DNA of 64,000 bases, taken from an uncultured Lachnospiraceae bacterium. GTDB lineage: Bacteria > Bacillota > Clostridia > Lachnospirales > Lachnospiraceae. Both the position numbers and the translations under genes were made by a program. The DNA lies in assembly GCA_910586755.1 (NCBI GenBank), contig CAJUJM010000050.1, forward strand, positions 124,001-188,000. Direction: 5' to 3'. Shown here piece by piece: positions 18,444 to 27,758 of this stretch (position 1 is its first letter; each line of letters begins with the position of its first letter). The notes under the pieces were generated by a model. That model worked only from the letters and a program-made list of their open reading frames with translations. It was not told where the DNA came from and did not search any database.

Positions 18444-19835
18444 ATGGCAATTGAATATTTAGGCTTAAGCGCCATCAACGGCCCTCTGGTAGTTCTGGAA
18501 GGCATCCGGGGCGCTGCTTATGATGAAATTGTAGAGATGACGGTAAACGGCAAAGAAAAGAAGCTGGGCCGTATTATTGAAATTTATAAGGATAAAGCCA
18601 TTATCCAGGTCTTTGAGGGAACCGAGGGTATGGCCCTCCGCAACACCCACACCCGTCTCACCGGGCATCCCATGGAAATTGCCGTTTCTGAGTCTATGCT
18701 GGGCCGTACTTTTAACGGAATTGGAGAACCCATTGACGGCCTGGGGGATATTGTCTCTGATGAAAGGCTGGACATTAACGGAAAGCCCTTAAACCCGGTT
18801 ACCAGGGAGTATCCCAGAAACTACATTCGTACCGGAATTTCCGCTATCGATGGTCTGACCACTTTGATTCGCGGGCAAAAGCTGCCTATTTTCTCCGGAA
18901 ACGGCCTGCCCCACGATCAGCTTGCCGCCCAGATTGTACAGCAGGCATCCCTTGGCGGGGATTCTGACGAGGAATTTGCCATTGTGTTTGCGGCTATGGG
19001 TGTGAAATACGATGTAGCCGAATACTTCCGCCGTACCTTTGCGGAAAGCGGCGTCTCTTCTCACGTGGCTATGTTTATCAACCTGGCAAACGATCCGGTA
19101 GTAGAGCGTCTTCTGACACCTAAAATTGCCCTGACCCTGGCAGAATATCTGGCTTTTGAAAAGGGCATGCATATCCTGGTTATTTTAACAGATATGACTT
19201 CTTTTGCAGAGGCCATGCGTGAGGTTTCTTCTTCCAAAGGAGAAATCCCTTCCCGGAAAGGGTTCCCTGGTTATCTGTACAGCGAACTGGCTACCATTTA
19301 TGAGAGGGCCGGCATTGTGGAAGGGGTTAACGGCTCTGTAACCCAGATTCCTATTCTTACCATGCCCAATGACGATATTACTCACCCTATCCCCGACTTA
19401 ACCGGTTATATTACGGAAGGTCAGATTGTATTGGATCGAACTCTTCAGGGTCAGTCTATATATCCGCCTATCAATGTTCTCCCTTCCCTGTCTCGTCTGA
19501 TGAAAGACGGTATCGGCAAGGGATACACCAGAGACGATCATCAGGCGGTTGCCAACCAGCTTTTTTCTTGTTATGCTAAGGTAGAAGATGCCAGAGCTTT
19601 GGCGTCTGTTATCGGTGAGGATGAGTTGTCTCCTATTGATAAGAAATATCTGGAGTTTGGCAAGGCTTTTGAAAGCCGTTTCGTAGGCCAGGATGTCCAT
19701 GAAAACCGCGGGATCCTGGATACCTTAACCATCGGGTGGGAGCTTTTGGGAATGTTGCCCAGAGAGGAATTGGATCGGATCGATACTAAGATTCTGGATC
19801 AGTACTACCATCCGGCAGAGCCGGCCGCACAATAA
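18444..19835 (+). CDS. atpB: V/A-type ATPase regulatory subunit B
   Basis: The non-catalytic nucleotide-binding partner of subunit A, 463 residues. It has the beta barrel (1-75), GRTFNGIGEPIDG, and SGNGLPHDQLAAQI in place of a true P-loop, as expected for B subunits. The segment YPPINVLPSLSRLMKDGIG is family-typical. AAGGAGGG precedes ATG 18444, 14 nt after subunit A. Confidence 0.97.
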   Translation: MAIEYLGLSAINGPLVVLEGIRGAAYDEIVEMTVNGKEKKLGRIIEIYKDKAIIQVFEGTEGMALRNTHTRLTGHPMEIAVSESMLGRTFNGIGEPIDGLGDIVSDERLDINGKPLNPVTREYPRNYIRTGISAIDGLTTLIRGQKLPIFSGNGLPHDQLAAQIVQQASLGGDSDEEFAIVFAAMGVKYDVAEYFRRTFAESGVSSHVAMFINLANDPVVERLLTPKIALTLAEYLAFEKGMHILVILTDMTSFAEAMREVSSSKGEIPSRKGFPGYLYSELATIYERAGIVEGVNGSVTQIPILTMPNDDITHPIPDLTGYITEGQIVLDRTLQGQSIYPPINVLPSLSRLMKDGIGKGYTRDDHQAVANQLFSCYAKVEDARALASVIGEDELSPIDKKYLEFGKAFESRFVGQDVHENRGILDTLTIGWELLGMLPREELDRIDTKILDQYYHPAEPAAQ

Positions 19836-19848
19836 CAGGAGGAGTCTT

Positions 19849-20460
19849 ATGAATCCCAATACATTTCCTACCAAAGGTAATCTGATTCTGGCAAAAAATT
19901 CCCTGGCCCTGGCCCGTCAGGGCTACGGCCTTATGGATAAAAAACGCAACATTTTAATCCGGGAACTGATGGGGCTCATTGATCAGGCCAAGGGGATCCA
20001 ATCCGAAATTGACGCCACTTTTACAGAGGCCTATCAGGCGCTCCAGCAGGCTAATATTGATATGGGGATTAACTATGTCCAGGAAATCAGCTTGTCCATC
20101 CCCATAGAGGATTCGGTTAAAATTAAGACCCGAAGCATTATGGGCACGGAAATCCCTCTGGTTCAGTATGAAGAAAATTCTCCGGCGCCTTCTTACTCTT
20201 TTTTCAATACCAGTGAAAGCCTGGATATTGCCAGATTGAAGTTTGAGAAGGTAAAGGAGTTGACGATCCGTCTGTCCATGGTTGAAAACTCTGCCTACCG
20301 GCTGGCTTCCAACATTAAAAAGACCCAGAAACGGGCCAATGCTTTGAAAAATATCACAATCCCTACCTATGAAGCATTGACGAAATCTATTTCTAATGCT
20401 CTGGAGGAGAAGGAACGGGAGGAGTTTACCAGATTGAAGGTAATTAAAAGTCGCTTTTAA
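19849..20460 (+). CDS. atpD: V/A-type ATPase subunit D
   Basis: A 203-residue central-shaft subunit made of two long antiparallel helices. Family features include the N-terminal PTKGNLILAKNSLALARQGYGLMDKKRNIL and the C-terminal RANALKNITIPTYE. Last gene of the nine-gene operon; the terminator hairpin begins within its final codons. Confidence 0.95.
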   Translation: MNPNTFPTKGNLILAKNSLALARQGYGLMDKKRNILIRELMGLIDQAKGIQSEIDATFTEAYQALQQANIDMGINYVQEISLSIPIEDSVKIKTRSIMGTEIPLVQYEENSPAPSYSFFNTSESLDIARLKFEKVKELTIRLSMVENSAYRLASNIKKTQKRANALKNITIPTYEALTKSISNALEEKEREEFTRLKVIKSRF

Positions 20461-20472
20461 AGCGGCTTTTTC
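20445..20472 (+). terminator. Terminator of the V-type ATPase operon
   Basis: Stem AAAGTCGCTT / AAGCGGCTTT (one G-T pair) overlaps the subunit D stop codon and runs into TTTTT at 20467-20471. Confidence 0.85.
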
Positions 20473-20560
20473 TCTTGAGAGAATCTTTTAATTATTGTAC
20501 AATACTTCCGTGGACAAGGGCGTGCTCCCTGTCTTACTTTTACGATTGGAGGCCTTTTTT

Positions 20561-21280
20561 ATGAAATCTATGAAACTGCTCCACGGCCTGGCTGGTTTTA
20601 TCTGCGGGATTTGCCTGACAGCTGTTCTTTTAATTACCTCTGTTGAGGCGGTGGCTTATTGGACTCCCGGCTATTATGAAAAGGAGTATACCAAATATCA
20701 GGTCTTAAATGATCTTCCTGCGATGACCATGGAGGATCTTCTGATAGTTACGGATGAAATGATGGATTACCTGCGGGGAGACCGGGAGGATCTTCATGTA
20801 TTTACCACTATGGGCGGAGAATACCGGGAGTTTTTTAATGCCAGGGAAATTGCCCACATGGAAGATGTACGGGACTTATTTTTAGGCGGTCTTTTCATCC
20901 GCAGAGCCGCCCTATTTGGGATCCTACTCTGTCTGGCGTTTTTGATTTTTACCAAGGCAAATCTCCTGAAAATTCTTCCCAAGACTATCTGCCTGGGAAT
21001 GGGCGGAGTTTTTCTTATTGCAGGGGTTTTGGGGGGAATTATTTCCACAGATTTTAATAAATATTTTGTAATTTTCCACCATATCTTTTTTGATAATGAT
21101 TTGTGGATTCTGGATCCAGCCACAGATATGCTGATAAATATTGTGCCGGAACCCTTTTTTATGGATACCGCTTTTCGGATTCTCGGGGTTTTCGGCGGGT
21201 CTGTTGCCCTGATTTTTGGAATTTGCCTCTATTTATGGAGAAAACCCTGCAAAACTGCCTTTACTTGTGGAGAAAAATAG
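20561..21280 (+). CDS. DUF1461 (TIGR01906-type) integral membrane protein
   Basis: A 239-residue protein with about four TM helices (about 8-30, 115-135, 145-165 and 205-225) and an extracytoplasmic loop between the first two. The motifs HMEDVRDLF and DPATDMLINIVPEPFF are the conserved parts of this family of unknown function. GGAGG (20548-20552) sets ATG 20561; an earlier frame-open TTG at 20495 has no ribosome binding site. Confidence 0.88.
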   Translation: MKSMKLLHGLAGFICGICLTAVLLITSVEAVAYWTPGYYEKEYTKYQVLNDLPAMTMEDLLIVTDEMMDYLRGDREDLHVFTTMGGEYREFFNAREIAHMEDVRDLFLGGLFIRRAALFGILLCLAFLIFTKANLLKILPKTICLGMGGVFLIAGVLGGIISTDFNKYFVIFHHIFFDNDLWILDPATDMLINIVPEPFFMDTAFRILGVFGGSVALIFGICLYLWRKPCKTAFTCGEK

Positions 21281-21324
21281 CCTATACTGTAAAAAAGTAA
21301 ATGTTACATGGAGATTAATCATTT

Positions 21325-22953
21325 ATGACAAAATTTTACAGTTATTATACCCGGATTCTTTCCTGGGTACTTCTGTGGGTTTTGGTAATCTTAGGGTTTT
21401 TTCCTTTCACGTCATATGCCGCTTCCGACTGGCCTGATAATATCTATATTGAGGCGGAAGGCGGAATTGTTATTGATGCGGATTCCGGTACGGTACTTTT
21501 CGGTAAAAATATTCACGAACCCTATTTTCCTGCCAGTATTACCAAGATTCTCACTGCTTTAGTTGTAATCGAAAATTGCGATTTAGACGAAATGGTCACC
21601 TTTTCTTATGATGCAGTTTTTAACGTGGAGGAAAACTCCAGTAATATGGCGGCATCCGTTGGGGATACCCTTACCGTTGAGGACTGCCTGTATGGACTGA
21701 TGCTGGCATCTGCTAACGAAAGCGCCAATGCCCTGGCGGAGCATGTAGCAGGATCCAGGGAAGCCTTTGTGGATATGATGAATGCGAAGGCGGCAGAGCT
21801 GGGCTGCCAGGACAGCCATTTTGCCAATCCCAGCGGCCTTAATGACCCCGATCATTATACTTCCGCCTACGATATGGCTTTGATCATGAAAGCTGCTCTG
21901 GAAAATGAGACCTTTGTGGAGATCGACAGCTCTCTTTATTACAGGCATGCTCCTATCAAGCAGTATCCGGATCCGGAGGATCCCCATAATGTGGTCTATG
22001 CTCATCATCAAATGCTTAAGAAAAACTCCCCGGTCTACTATCCAGGCGCTTTTGCCGGAAAAACCGGATATACCTCTTTAGCAGGGAATACGCTGGTTAC
22101 TGCGGCTAAGAAAAACGACATGACCCTGATTACCGTTGTGCTTAATGGATCACAGGTTCACTATTCTGATACAAAGCGTATGTTGGATTTCGGTTTTCAG
22201 AATTTCCAGACAATCAAGGTTTCCGATTATGATCATACTTATACTTCCATTGAAAATGATATGACCATTTCCGGCCTTACTACCAGTGATATTTCTGTAT
22301 TGTCTCTGGATGACCATTGCTCTATTACCCTGCCGAAAGGGGCTGAGCTCTCGGATTCCCAGGCTGTTTTGGACTATAATCTGGGGGACAAGGATCCTGA
22401 GGATGCTATCGCACGGATTCAATATTCCTATAATGATCGGGCTATCGGCTCCGCCTATCTAACCATTAAGGGAATTGAGGCCCGTCGGAATTATGCTGCT
22501 TTAGCGGCTATGTCTGCGGCGGACAGCGCCCATGTACCTGTGGATGCTATTCCCCCCGAAGATCTTCCTGTCGTTTCGGAAGGAGATGATTTTCCTCTGC
22601 CGGATGCCAGTAGTCTTTCTGATGAGGAGGCATTAGCGATTGACAGCCCTGAATCGGAAGCGCCGCCATCAAAGGGCTTTCGACTTCCCAGGATCCCGGC
22701 TGCTGTCTGGATTTCCTTAGGGGTAATTATTTCTTTAGGCGGGCTCATCGTCGCCGGAATCGCTATAAAAATTCAGATAGAGCTTCGGGAATCCAGAGAA
22801 CGGCAGCGCCGCCAGGAGCGCCGGGAGCAGCGGTTAAAGGATATCGGTTATTCCCAGGCTGAATTTGATATTATTCTGGAAGAAAGAAAGCGTTCCTCTT
22901 ACACGGTTAAGAAACAGCCTGTAAACCGGAAAATGAAGCGAAGATCTTATTAG
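21325..22953 (+). CDS. D-alanyl-D-alanine carboxypeptidase (DacF-like, peptidase S11)
   Basis: A penicillin-binding protein that trims the terminal D-Ala of peptidoglycan stem peptides. After a signal peptide (about 1-32) come the three active-site motifs: SITK (Ser71, Lys74), SAN and KTG. A beta-rich domain (about 290-380), an acidic linker and a C-terminal TM helix (about 453-480) with a strongly basic cytoplasmic tail follow. A C-terminal TM helix plus basic tail replaces the amphipathic anchor of many relatives. It is 12 nt upstream of the next histidine kinase gene, so the two may be co-transcribed. Confidence 0.92.
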   Translation: MTKFYSYYTRILSWVLLWVLVILGFFPFTSYAASDWPDNIYIEAEGGIVIDADSGTVLFGKNIHEPYFPASITKILTALVVIENCDLDEMVTFSYDAVFNVEENSSNMAASVGDTLTVEDCLYGLMLASANESANALAEHVAGSREAFVDMMNAKAAELGCQDSHFANPSGLNDPDHYTSAYDMALIMKAALENETFVEIDSSLYYRHAPIKQYPDPEDPHNVVYAHHQMLKKNSPVYYPGAFAGKTGYTSLAGNTLVTAAKKNDMTLITVVLNGSQVHYSDTKRMLDFGFQNFQTIKVSDYDHTYTSIENDMTISGLTTSDISVLSLDDHCSITLPKGAELSDSQAVLDYNLGDKDPEDAIARIQYSYNDRAIGSAYLTIKGIEARRNYAALAAMSAADSAHVPVDAIPPEDLPVVSEGDDFPLPDASSLSDEEALAIDSPESEAPPSKGFRLPRIPAAVWISLGVIISLGGLIVAGIAIKIQIELRESRERQRRQERREQRLKDIGYSQAEFDIILEERKRSSYTVKKQPVNRKMKRRSY

Positions 22954-22965
22954 GAGGAGTTTCTT

Positions 22966-24081
22966 TTGCAGCCATCCCAATCTGTTTCTACAAAAAAAGC
23001 CTTGTCCCGCCGGGAAATCGCCATAAACAATTTTCTGATTTGTACCGGATTTTTGGTGGCCGCTACGGTGGCCGCCACGGTATTCTCTTATATCAGCGAT
23101 TCTTTTATAAGTGTATCTATGTTTTATATTTTAAGTGTACTGATGATTGCCCGGTACACGGAAGGCTATATTCCCGGTATTATCGCCTCTGTCGTATGTA
23201 CCATTTTCGTAAATCTGGTATTTACCTACCCATACATGGAGCTTAATTTTCATATGCGTGGATATCCGGTCACTTTTTTGTGTATGCTGACTGTGGCTAC
23301 CATTACCAGCGCCGCCACTACCCGGATGAAGGCTCAGTCTATAGTTTTAAATGAGAGGGAAAAGCTTCTGATGGAAGCGGAGAAAGAAAAGATGCGGGCC
23401 AATCTTCTTCGGGCCATATCCCACGATCTGCGGACTCCCCTGACCAGCATTATCGGCACCAGCTCCACTTATCTGGAAAACTCCGCCACCCTGTCAGACA
23501 GTGAAAAATCTGCTCTGGTCCAGAATATTTATGATGATTCCAACTGGCTCCTGAATATGGTAGAAAATCTCCTCTCCATTACCCGAATTCGGGACGGAAA
23601 TACCCAGGTGACCAAAATACCGGAACCTTTAGAGGAGGTTGTCTCAGAAGCCGTCCAGCGGCTGAAAAAGCGAATTCCCAATGCTGTCATAAAGGTCCGG
23701 ATTCCCGATGATTTTATTATGATTCCTATGGATGCCATGTTAATTGAACAGGTTCTTATCAATTTGATAGAAAACGCCTTTTATCACGGCAATCCCAATA
23801 TGCCTATTTATCTAAACACTTATATTGAAGATAACATGACCAGATTTCAAATCTCTGACTATGGCCCCGGAATTCCGGAAGATCGTCTTTCTACAATTTT
23901 TGACGGGGCCTCCTATGCCTGCCAAAGTACGGATTCCCGAAAAGGGATGGGAATTGGACTTTCCATATGCAAAACTATCATCTCCGCCCATAGCGGAACC
24001 ATTACTGCTTCTAATGCAACCAATGGGGCTTGTATTACCTTTAGCCTGCCACTAGGAGGACAACAAACCAATGACACCTAA
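22966..24081 (+). CDS. KdpD-like sensor histidine kinase lacking the N-terminal KdpD domains
   Basis: A 371-residue kinase: four TM helices (about 20-110) of the DUF4118 type found in KdpD, then DHp with His153 in AISHDLRTPLTS, an N box NLIENAFYHGN and a G box GMGIGLS. The large N-terminal KdpD/Usp region is absent, so this is a short variant. TTG 22966 follows AGGAGGAG. The gene overlaps the regulator by 11 nt. No kdpFABC transporter genes are in the window, so potassium control is not supported; linkage to a carboxypeptidase hints at envelope sensing. Confidence 0.9.
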   Translation: MQPSQSVSTKKALSRREIAINNFLICTGFLVAATVAATVFSYISDSFISVSMFYILSVLMIARYTEGYIPGIIASVVCTIFVNLVFTYPYMELNFHMRGYPVTFLCMLTVATITSAATTRMKAQSIVLNEREKLLMEAEKEKMRANLLRAISHDLRTPLTSIIGTSSTYLENSATLSDSEKSALVQNIYDDSNWLLNMVENLLSITRIRDGNTQVTKIPEPLEEVVSEAVQRLKKRIPNAVIKVRIPDDFIMIPMDAMLIEQVLINLIENAFYHGNPNMPIYLNTYIEDNMTRFQISDYGPGIPEDRLSTIFDGASYACQSTDSRKGMGIGLSICKTIISAHSGTITASNATNGACITFSLPLGGQQTNDT

Positions 24082-24784
24082 ATTGACTGCTTTAATTATT
24101 GAAGATGAAAAAAGCATCCGAAGCTTTATTGAGACTACCTTAAATGCCAATGGCTACAAGGTTTACACTGCGGCATCAGGCCAGGAAGGACTATCTTTTG
24201 CCACCTCCAATTGTCCTGACGTGATTCTTTTAGACCTGGGACTTCCTGATATAGACGGGCTGCAGGTTATCAGGCAGGTTCGGGAATGGTCGATTCTTCC
24301 TATTATTGTTATCTCAGCCAGGACTCAGGAGAAAGAAAAGGTAGCGGCGCTGGATGCAGGAGCCGATGACTATATTACCAAGCCATTTGGCACCTCTGAG
24401 CTTATGGCCCGTATCCGTACTGCCCTGCGCCATCATCATCTCCAGGCCAGCGCCCCCGGAAAGATGCCCAGTCCGATTTACCAATACGGCGGCCTGATTA
24501 TTGATTATGAAAAACGCCTGGTAACTCTGGAAGGGCAAACCATCCATTTGACTCAGATTGAATATAAGCTGGTAACCCTGCTGGCCCGTCATTCCGGCAA
24601 AGTTCTTACATATGACTATATTATCAATCAAATCTGGGGGCCTTACGCAGACAACAACAACCAGATTTTGCGGGTAAATATGGCCCATATACGGCGAAAG
24701 CTGGAGGCAAATCCGGCGGAGCCTCAATATATTTTTACTGAAATCGGGGTGGGATACCGGATGCAGGAAAGTCAGATCGAATAG
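24071..24784 (+). CDS. KdpE-like response regulator
   Basis: A 237-residue OmpR-family regulator: receiver domain with acidic residues at EDE (about 11-13), phospho-acceptor Asp55 in LLDLGLPDIDG and Lys in TKPFG, then a winged-helix domain (about 135-230) ending GVGYRM. AGGAGGA precedes the start inside the kinase gene. Its stop overlaps the convergent exonuclease gene by 13 nt, so no terminator fits between them. Confidence 0.92.
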   Translation: MTPKLTALIIEDEKSIRSFIETTLNANGYKVYTAASGQEGLSFATSNCPDVILLDLGLPDIDGLQVIRQVREWSILPIIVISARTQEKEKVAALDAGADDYITKPFGTSELMARIRTALRHHHLQASAPGKMPSPIYQYGGLIIDYEKRLVTLEGQTIHLTQIEYKLVTLLARHSGKVLTYDYIINQIWGPYADNNNQILRVNMAHIRRKLEANPAEPQYIFTEIGVGYRMQESQIE

Positions 24785-25764
24785 TTTCTTTTCTTCTGCG
24801 CCTGGCGCTTTGCCTTGTTTCGCTCCAAGCGTTTTTTCTTTACCTCCTGGCGTCGGCGGCTCATTTCCTCCAAAGCTTCTTCTCCCACAAATTTTGTGGT
24901 TTTTACTACATAAAGCTCGCCGCCTTCTGCCTTTTTAATCCGAATCTTTCCCCGGACATAACCATGCTCCGGGCATGTCCCCAAGCCTAAATCCAGTTTC
25001 TGATTTACAGAAAACCAACGAATCTTTTTTCTCAGAGTTCGTCCGCACTGCGGGCAGATAATTTCACTTACGGATTTATCCTGCAAGGCGTCCTCTTTGG
25101 TCTCAAATGTCCGGGAAACATACTTGTTATAGCTGGGAAATGTTAAATACACCTCTTCTTCTTTTCTTTGGGGAAGCTGATAATAGTCCATGGAAAGGAA
25201 TTCTTTCACCTTTTCAAACCCCATCTGTCCCAGGATTTTTCCGGTATAGTAGGCGTCATCCAACGCCTGATGGAAAGGTCTTTCTTCTTCAATTCCCATT
25301 TCCTCTGCCGCCTGATCCAGAGAAAGAACCTTTTCCCCGCCTCCTAACAGCTTATACAGTTTCTGCACGTCATAGTATAAAAGAGGCATTGGAAACGGAT
25401 TTTCCAGATAATAAAACTCCATATTCCGCTGCAGCTCCGTCAGATCCATGGATCCCCAGGTGCAAAAACGAACATCATTTTTCACATCCCCGCACCAGTC
25501 TAGAAAGCTTTTTACCACTTGTGGGAAAGGCCGCCCCTCCCGGTTTAATACTTCCAGCTCCATATGAGTTACTTCTAATATTTTGTAATGGAGCTTTCTG
25601 TATACCTTAGGCCTTACAAGCTGATGGAATGTATCTATCTGCTCTAATTTATCATTCAGTTTTATGGCTCCGATCTCAATGATCTCAAAAGGGAACCCTA
25701 TAACGGAGCCTTCTTTTCCTCCTGGGCTTTGGTTCCACTCTAAATCAAATACAATATAGTTCAT
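24772..25764 (-). CDS. DnaQ/KapD-like 3'-5' exonuclease with C-terminal zinc ribbon
   Basis: A 330-residue DEDDh exonuclease: Exo I DLEWN (Asp7, Glu9), Exo II around the Asp of SMDL, Exo III HQALDDA. After the nuclease domain (about 1-185) comes a treble-Cys motif CPQCG ... CPEHG (about 235-275), a plausible zinc site, and a Lys/Arg-rich tail (about 300-330) that could bind nucleic acid. The first half resembles KapD and ERI1-like exonucleases; the C-terminal extension is not part of the basic fold. Substrate unknown. Confidence 0.85.
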   Translation of the reverse strand: MNYIVFDLEWNQSPGGKEGSVIGFPFEIIEIGAIKLNDKLEQIDTFHQLVRPKVYRKLHYKILEVTHMELEVLNREGRPFPQVVKSFLDWCGDVKNDVRFCTWGSMDLTELQRNMEFYYLENPFPMPLLYYDVQKLYKLLGGGEKVLSLDQAAEEMGIEEERPFHQALDDAYYTGKILGQMGFEKVKEFLSMDYYQLPQRKEEEVYLTFPSYNKYVSRTFETKEDALQDKSVSEIICPQCGRTLRKKIRWFSVNQKLDLGLGTCPEHGYVRGKIRIKKAEGGELYVVKTTKFVGEEALEEMSRRRQEVKKKRLERNKAKRQAQKKRNYSI

Positions 25765-26028
25765 GCGTGATTTTCCATTTCTATGTTTCTATTCCATCGG
25801 ATCACAGCCTAACCGGCTCTATCTCCGTTCTGATATGATTAGTTTACCACAGAATATAGGTTGTATCAATATTTAACATAAGAGGAACTTTCTGTCTGAA
25901 TATAAATATTGAAGTATAAAAAAACATCCGATATAATCATATACAGATGGTGACAGAATATTTCTATAGCAATTTGGAAAAATAATCTTTCTTGTCACAC
26001 AGATGAAAGTATATTGTCTAATTAATTG

Positions 26029-26104
26029 TACGGAGAAAATTCTGCCATGAAGTGCCGCAGAATTTGCTGACCCGGACAGGAATGTCCCGTATCGTTTCTC
26101 CGTA
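26029..26104. promoter_or_regulatory. Candidate three-way-junction RNA element
   Basis: A 10-bp outer stem TACGGAGAAA (26029-26038) / TTTCTCCGTA (26095-26104) encloses two hairpins: AATTCTGC/GCAGAATT (26038-26064) and CCGGACA/TGTCCCG (about 26072-26089, one mismatch). It is 76 nt long and ends 32 nt before the sigma-factor start. The rest of the 370-base gap (25765-26136) is AT-rich and shows no ORF. It does not match any riboswitch I know by eye. Strand is uncertain; + is favoured by the downstream gene. Confidence 0.5.
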
Positions 26105-26136
26105 AAATACTATTTGCACTTCAGAAAAGAGGAACC

Positions 26137-26982
26137 TTGAATTCATACACAAATGAAGAACTACTGGATCTGATCAAAAAGGCCGTTGCAGGGGACAAGC
26201 CATCCCTGGAAACTGTAATACTCAGTGTACAGGATCTGGTCTTTAACCTGTCTCTGCGTATGTTAGGAACTTTTCCGGATGCAGAAGATGCATCTCAGGA
26301 CATTCTTCTCAAAGTTATGACCCACCTGTCATCTTTTAAAGGGGAAAGTTCTTTCTCCACCTGGGTATTCCGTATTGCGATTAACCATCTGAAGGACTAC
26401 AAAAAGCATATGTTTGCCCAATTCCCCCTAAGTTTCGAATTCTATGGGGATGACATTCAAAATGCCAGGACAGAGGATATACCGGATTTGACTCAGAATG
26501 TAGAGAAGGCGATTCTTGCAGAAGAGTTGAAGCTGTCCTGCACCAATGTGATGTTGCAGTGTCTGGATACGGAGAGCAGATGTATTTTCATTTTAGGAAC
26601 CATGTTTAAGGTAGACAGCCGGATTGCCGGAGATATTCTGGGAATCACACCAGAAGCTTACCGAAAACGTCTGTCAAGAGTCCGTAAAAAAATGGCGGAT
26701 TTTCTGACAGAATACTGTGGGGAATATGGAAAGGGAAACTGCCATTGTGCAGACAGAGTGAACTACGCCATTCAGAGCCGCCGGATTCATCCCACCCAGC
26801 TCTATTTCCAGACGGCAGTACCTGCTCAGGTAATGTTAGATGTAAAGGAGGCCATGGAAGAGATCGATGATCTGTCACAGGAGTTTTCCTTCTGCAAGAC
26901 CTGGCAGTCGCCGGAAAACCTGAAACAGTTTATTGAAGAATTTTTGAATGGAACTTCTTTCTCCGTTGTTGAAAATAGTTAG
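26137..26982 (+). CDS. ECF-like sigma-70 family sigma factor with C-terminal extension
   Basis: A 281-residue sigma factor: region 2 (about 25-90: NLSLRMLGTFPDAEDASQDI, then FSTWVFRIAINHLKDY) and region 4 (about 135-190: the ITPEAYRKRLSRVRKKM helix-turn-helix). A further 90 residues start with a Cys-rich patch (YCGEY, NCHCADRV) seen in some ECF groups, possibly binding metal or acting as a built-in sensor. No anti-sigma gene is adjacent. TTG is the only plausible start and follows AGAGGAA closely. The structured element upstream may control it. Confidence 0.88.
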   Translation: MNSYTNEELLDLIKKAVAGDKPSLETVILSVQDLVFNLSLRMLGTFPDAEDASQDILLKVMTHLSSFKGESSFSTWVFRIAINHLKDYKKHMFAQFPLSFEFYGDDIQNARTEDIPDLTQNVEKAILAEELKLSCTNVMLQCLDTESRCIFILGTMFKVDSRIAGDILGITPEAYRKRLSRVRKKMADFLTEYCGEYGKGNCHCADRVNYAIQSRRIHPTQLYFQTAVPAQVMLDVKEAMEEIDDLSQEFSFCKTWQSPENLKQFIEEFLNGTSFSVVENS

Positions 26983-26996
26983 AAAAGAGGAAATAT

Positions 26997-27680
26997 ATGC
27001 ATACCCAATTAATTTTAAACTATCTGAAAAGCTTAAGTGAAAATAATAACCGGGAATGGTATCATGCCCATAAGGCGGAATACAAAGAGGCAAACGCCCA
27101 ATTTGAAGCACTGGTACAGGAGCTGATTCTGCAGATCGGAAAATTTGACAGCAGCATCCTTCCCAGGGAGGCGAAAGACCTTACCTTTAAGTTGGTGAGG
27201 GATACCCGGTTTAGCCATGATAAATCACCCTACAATCCGGCCTTCCGTGTGCATATTGGTCCGGAGGGGAAACTACCTGTGCCGGTTGGGTATTATCTGA
27301 TGATCAAACCGGGAGGACATTCTTTTCTTGGCGGAGGACTGTTTGCGGATATGTTTAAGGATGCCACTTCTATGATCCGGGATCATATTGCGGCAAATGG
27401 TGAAGAATGGGAAGGGATTCTCCATACTCCAGAGTTTCAGAAAGAATTTACCGTTCAGGGGGCGGCACTGAAAAAGGTTCCTTCTGGTTATGATCAGGGG
27501 CATCCGCAGGCAGAATTTTTAAAGTTTAAAAGCTGGTATCTGGAATATCCCGTTCAAGATGATACCGTCGCTGACGGAGAGCTGTTTCTGGCAGAAGCAG
27601 TAAGGCTGTTTCGCATTATGAAGCCCTTTAATGATTTTTTAAACAGAGGGCTTGATGGCTTTCAGATGCCGGCAAGGTAG
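26997..27680 (+). CDS. DUF2461 (TIGR02453) family protein
   Basis: A 227-residue soluble protein. Family features are NNNREWYHAHK near the N-terminus, RDTRFSHDKSPYNPAFRVHIG near 65-85 and GHSFLGGGLF near 105. Function is unknown in the family. It starts 14 nt after the sigma factor, with AGAGGAAAT upstream, so it is probably co-transcribed and could be a regulon partner. Confidence 0.9.
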   Translation: MHTQLILNYLKSLSENNNREWYHAHKAEYKEANAQFEALVQELILQIGKFDSSILPREAKDLTFKLVRDTRFSHDKSPYNPAFRVHIGPEGKLPVPVGYYLMIKPGGHSFLGGGLFADMFKDATSMIRDHIAANGEEWEGILHTPEFQKEFTVQGAALKKVPSGYDQGHPQAEFLKFKSWYLEYPVQDDTVADGELFLAEAVRLFRIMKPFNDFLNRGLDGFQMPAR

Positions 27681-27714
27681 ACATTCTCCAGGATCTGACA
27701 GAACAAAATATGAC

Positions 27715-27740
27715 AGAGCTTCTGCACTGGTAGAGGCTCT
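27715..27740. terminator. Weak hairpin between convergent genes
   Basis: Imperfect stem AGAGCTTCT/AGAGGCTCT between the convergent DUF2461 and STAND NTPase genes, followed by CATTTTTC on the + strand and ATATTTTG on the - strand. Plausible bidirectional terminator, weak pairing. Confidence 0.35.
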
Positions 27741-27758
27741 ATCTCATTTTTCAATCTC

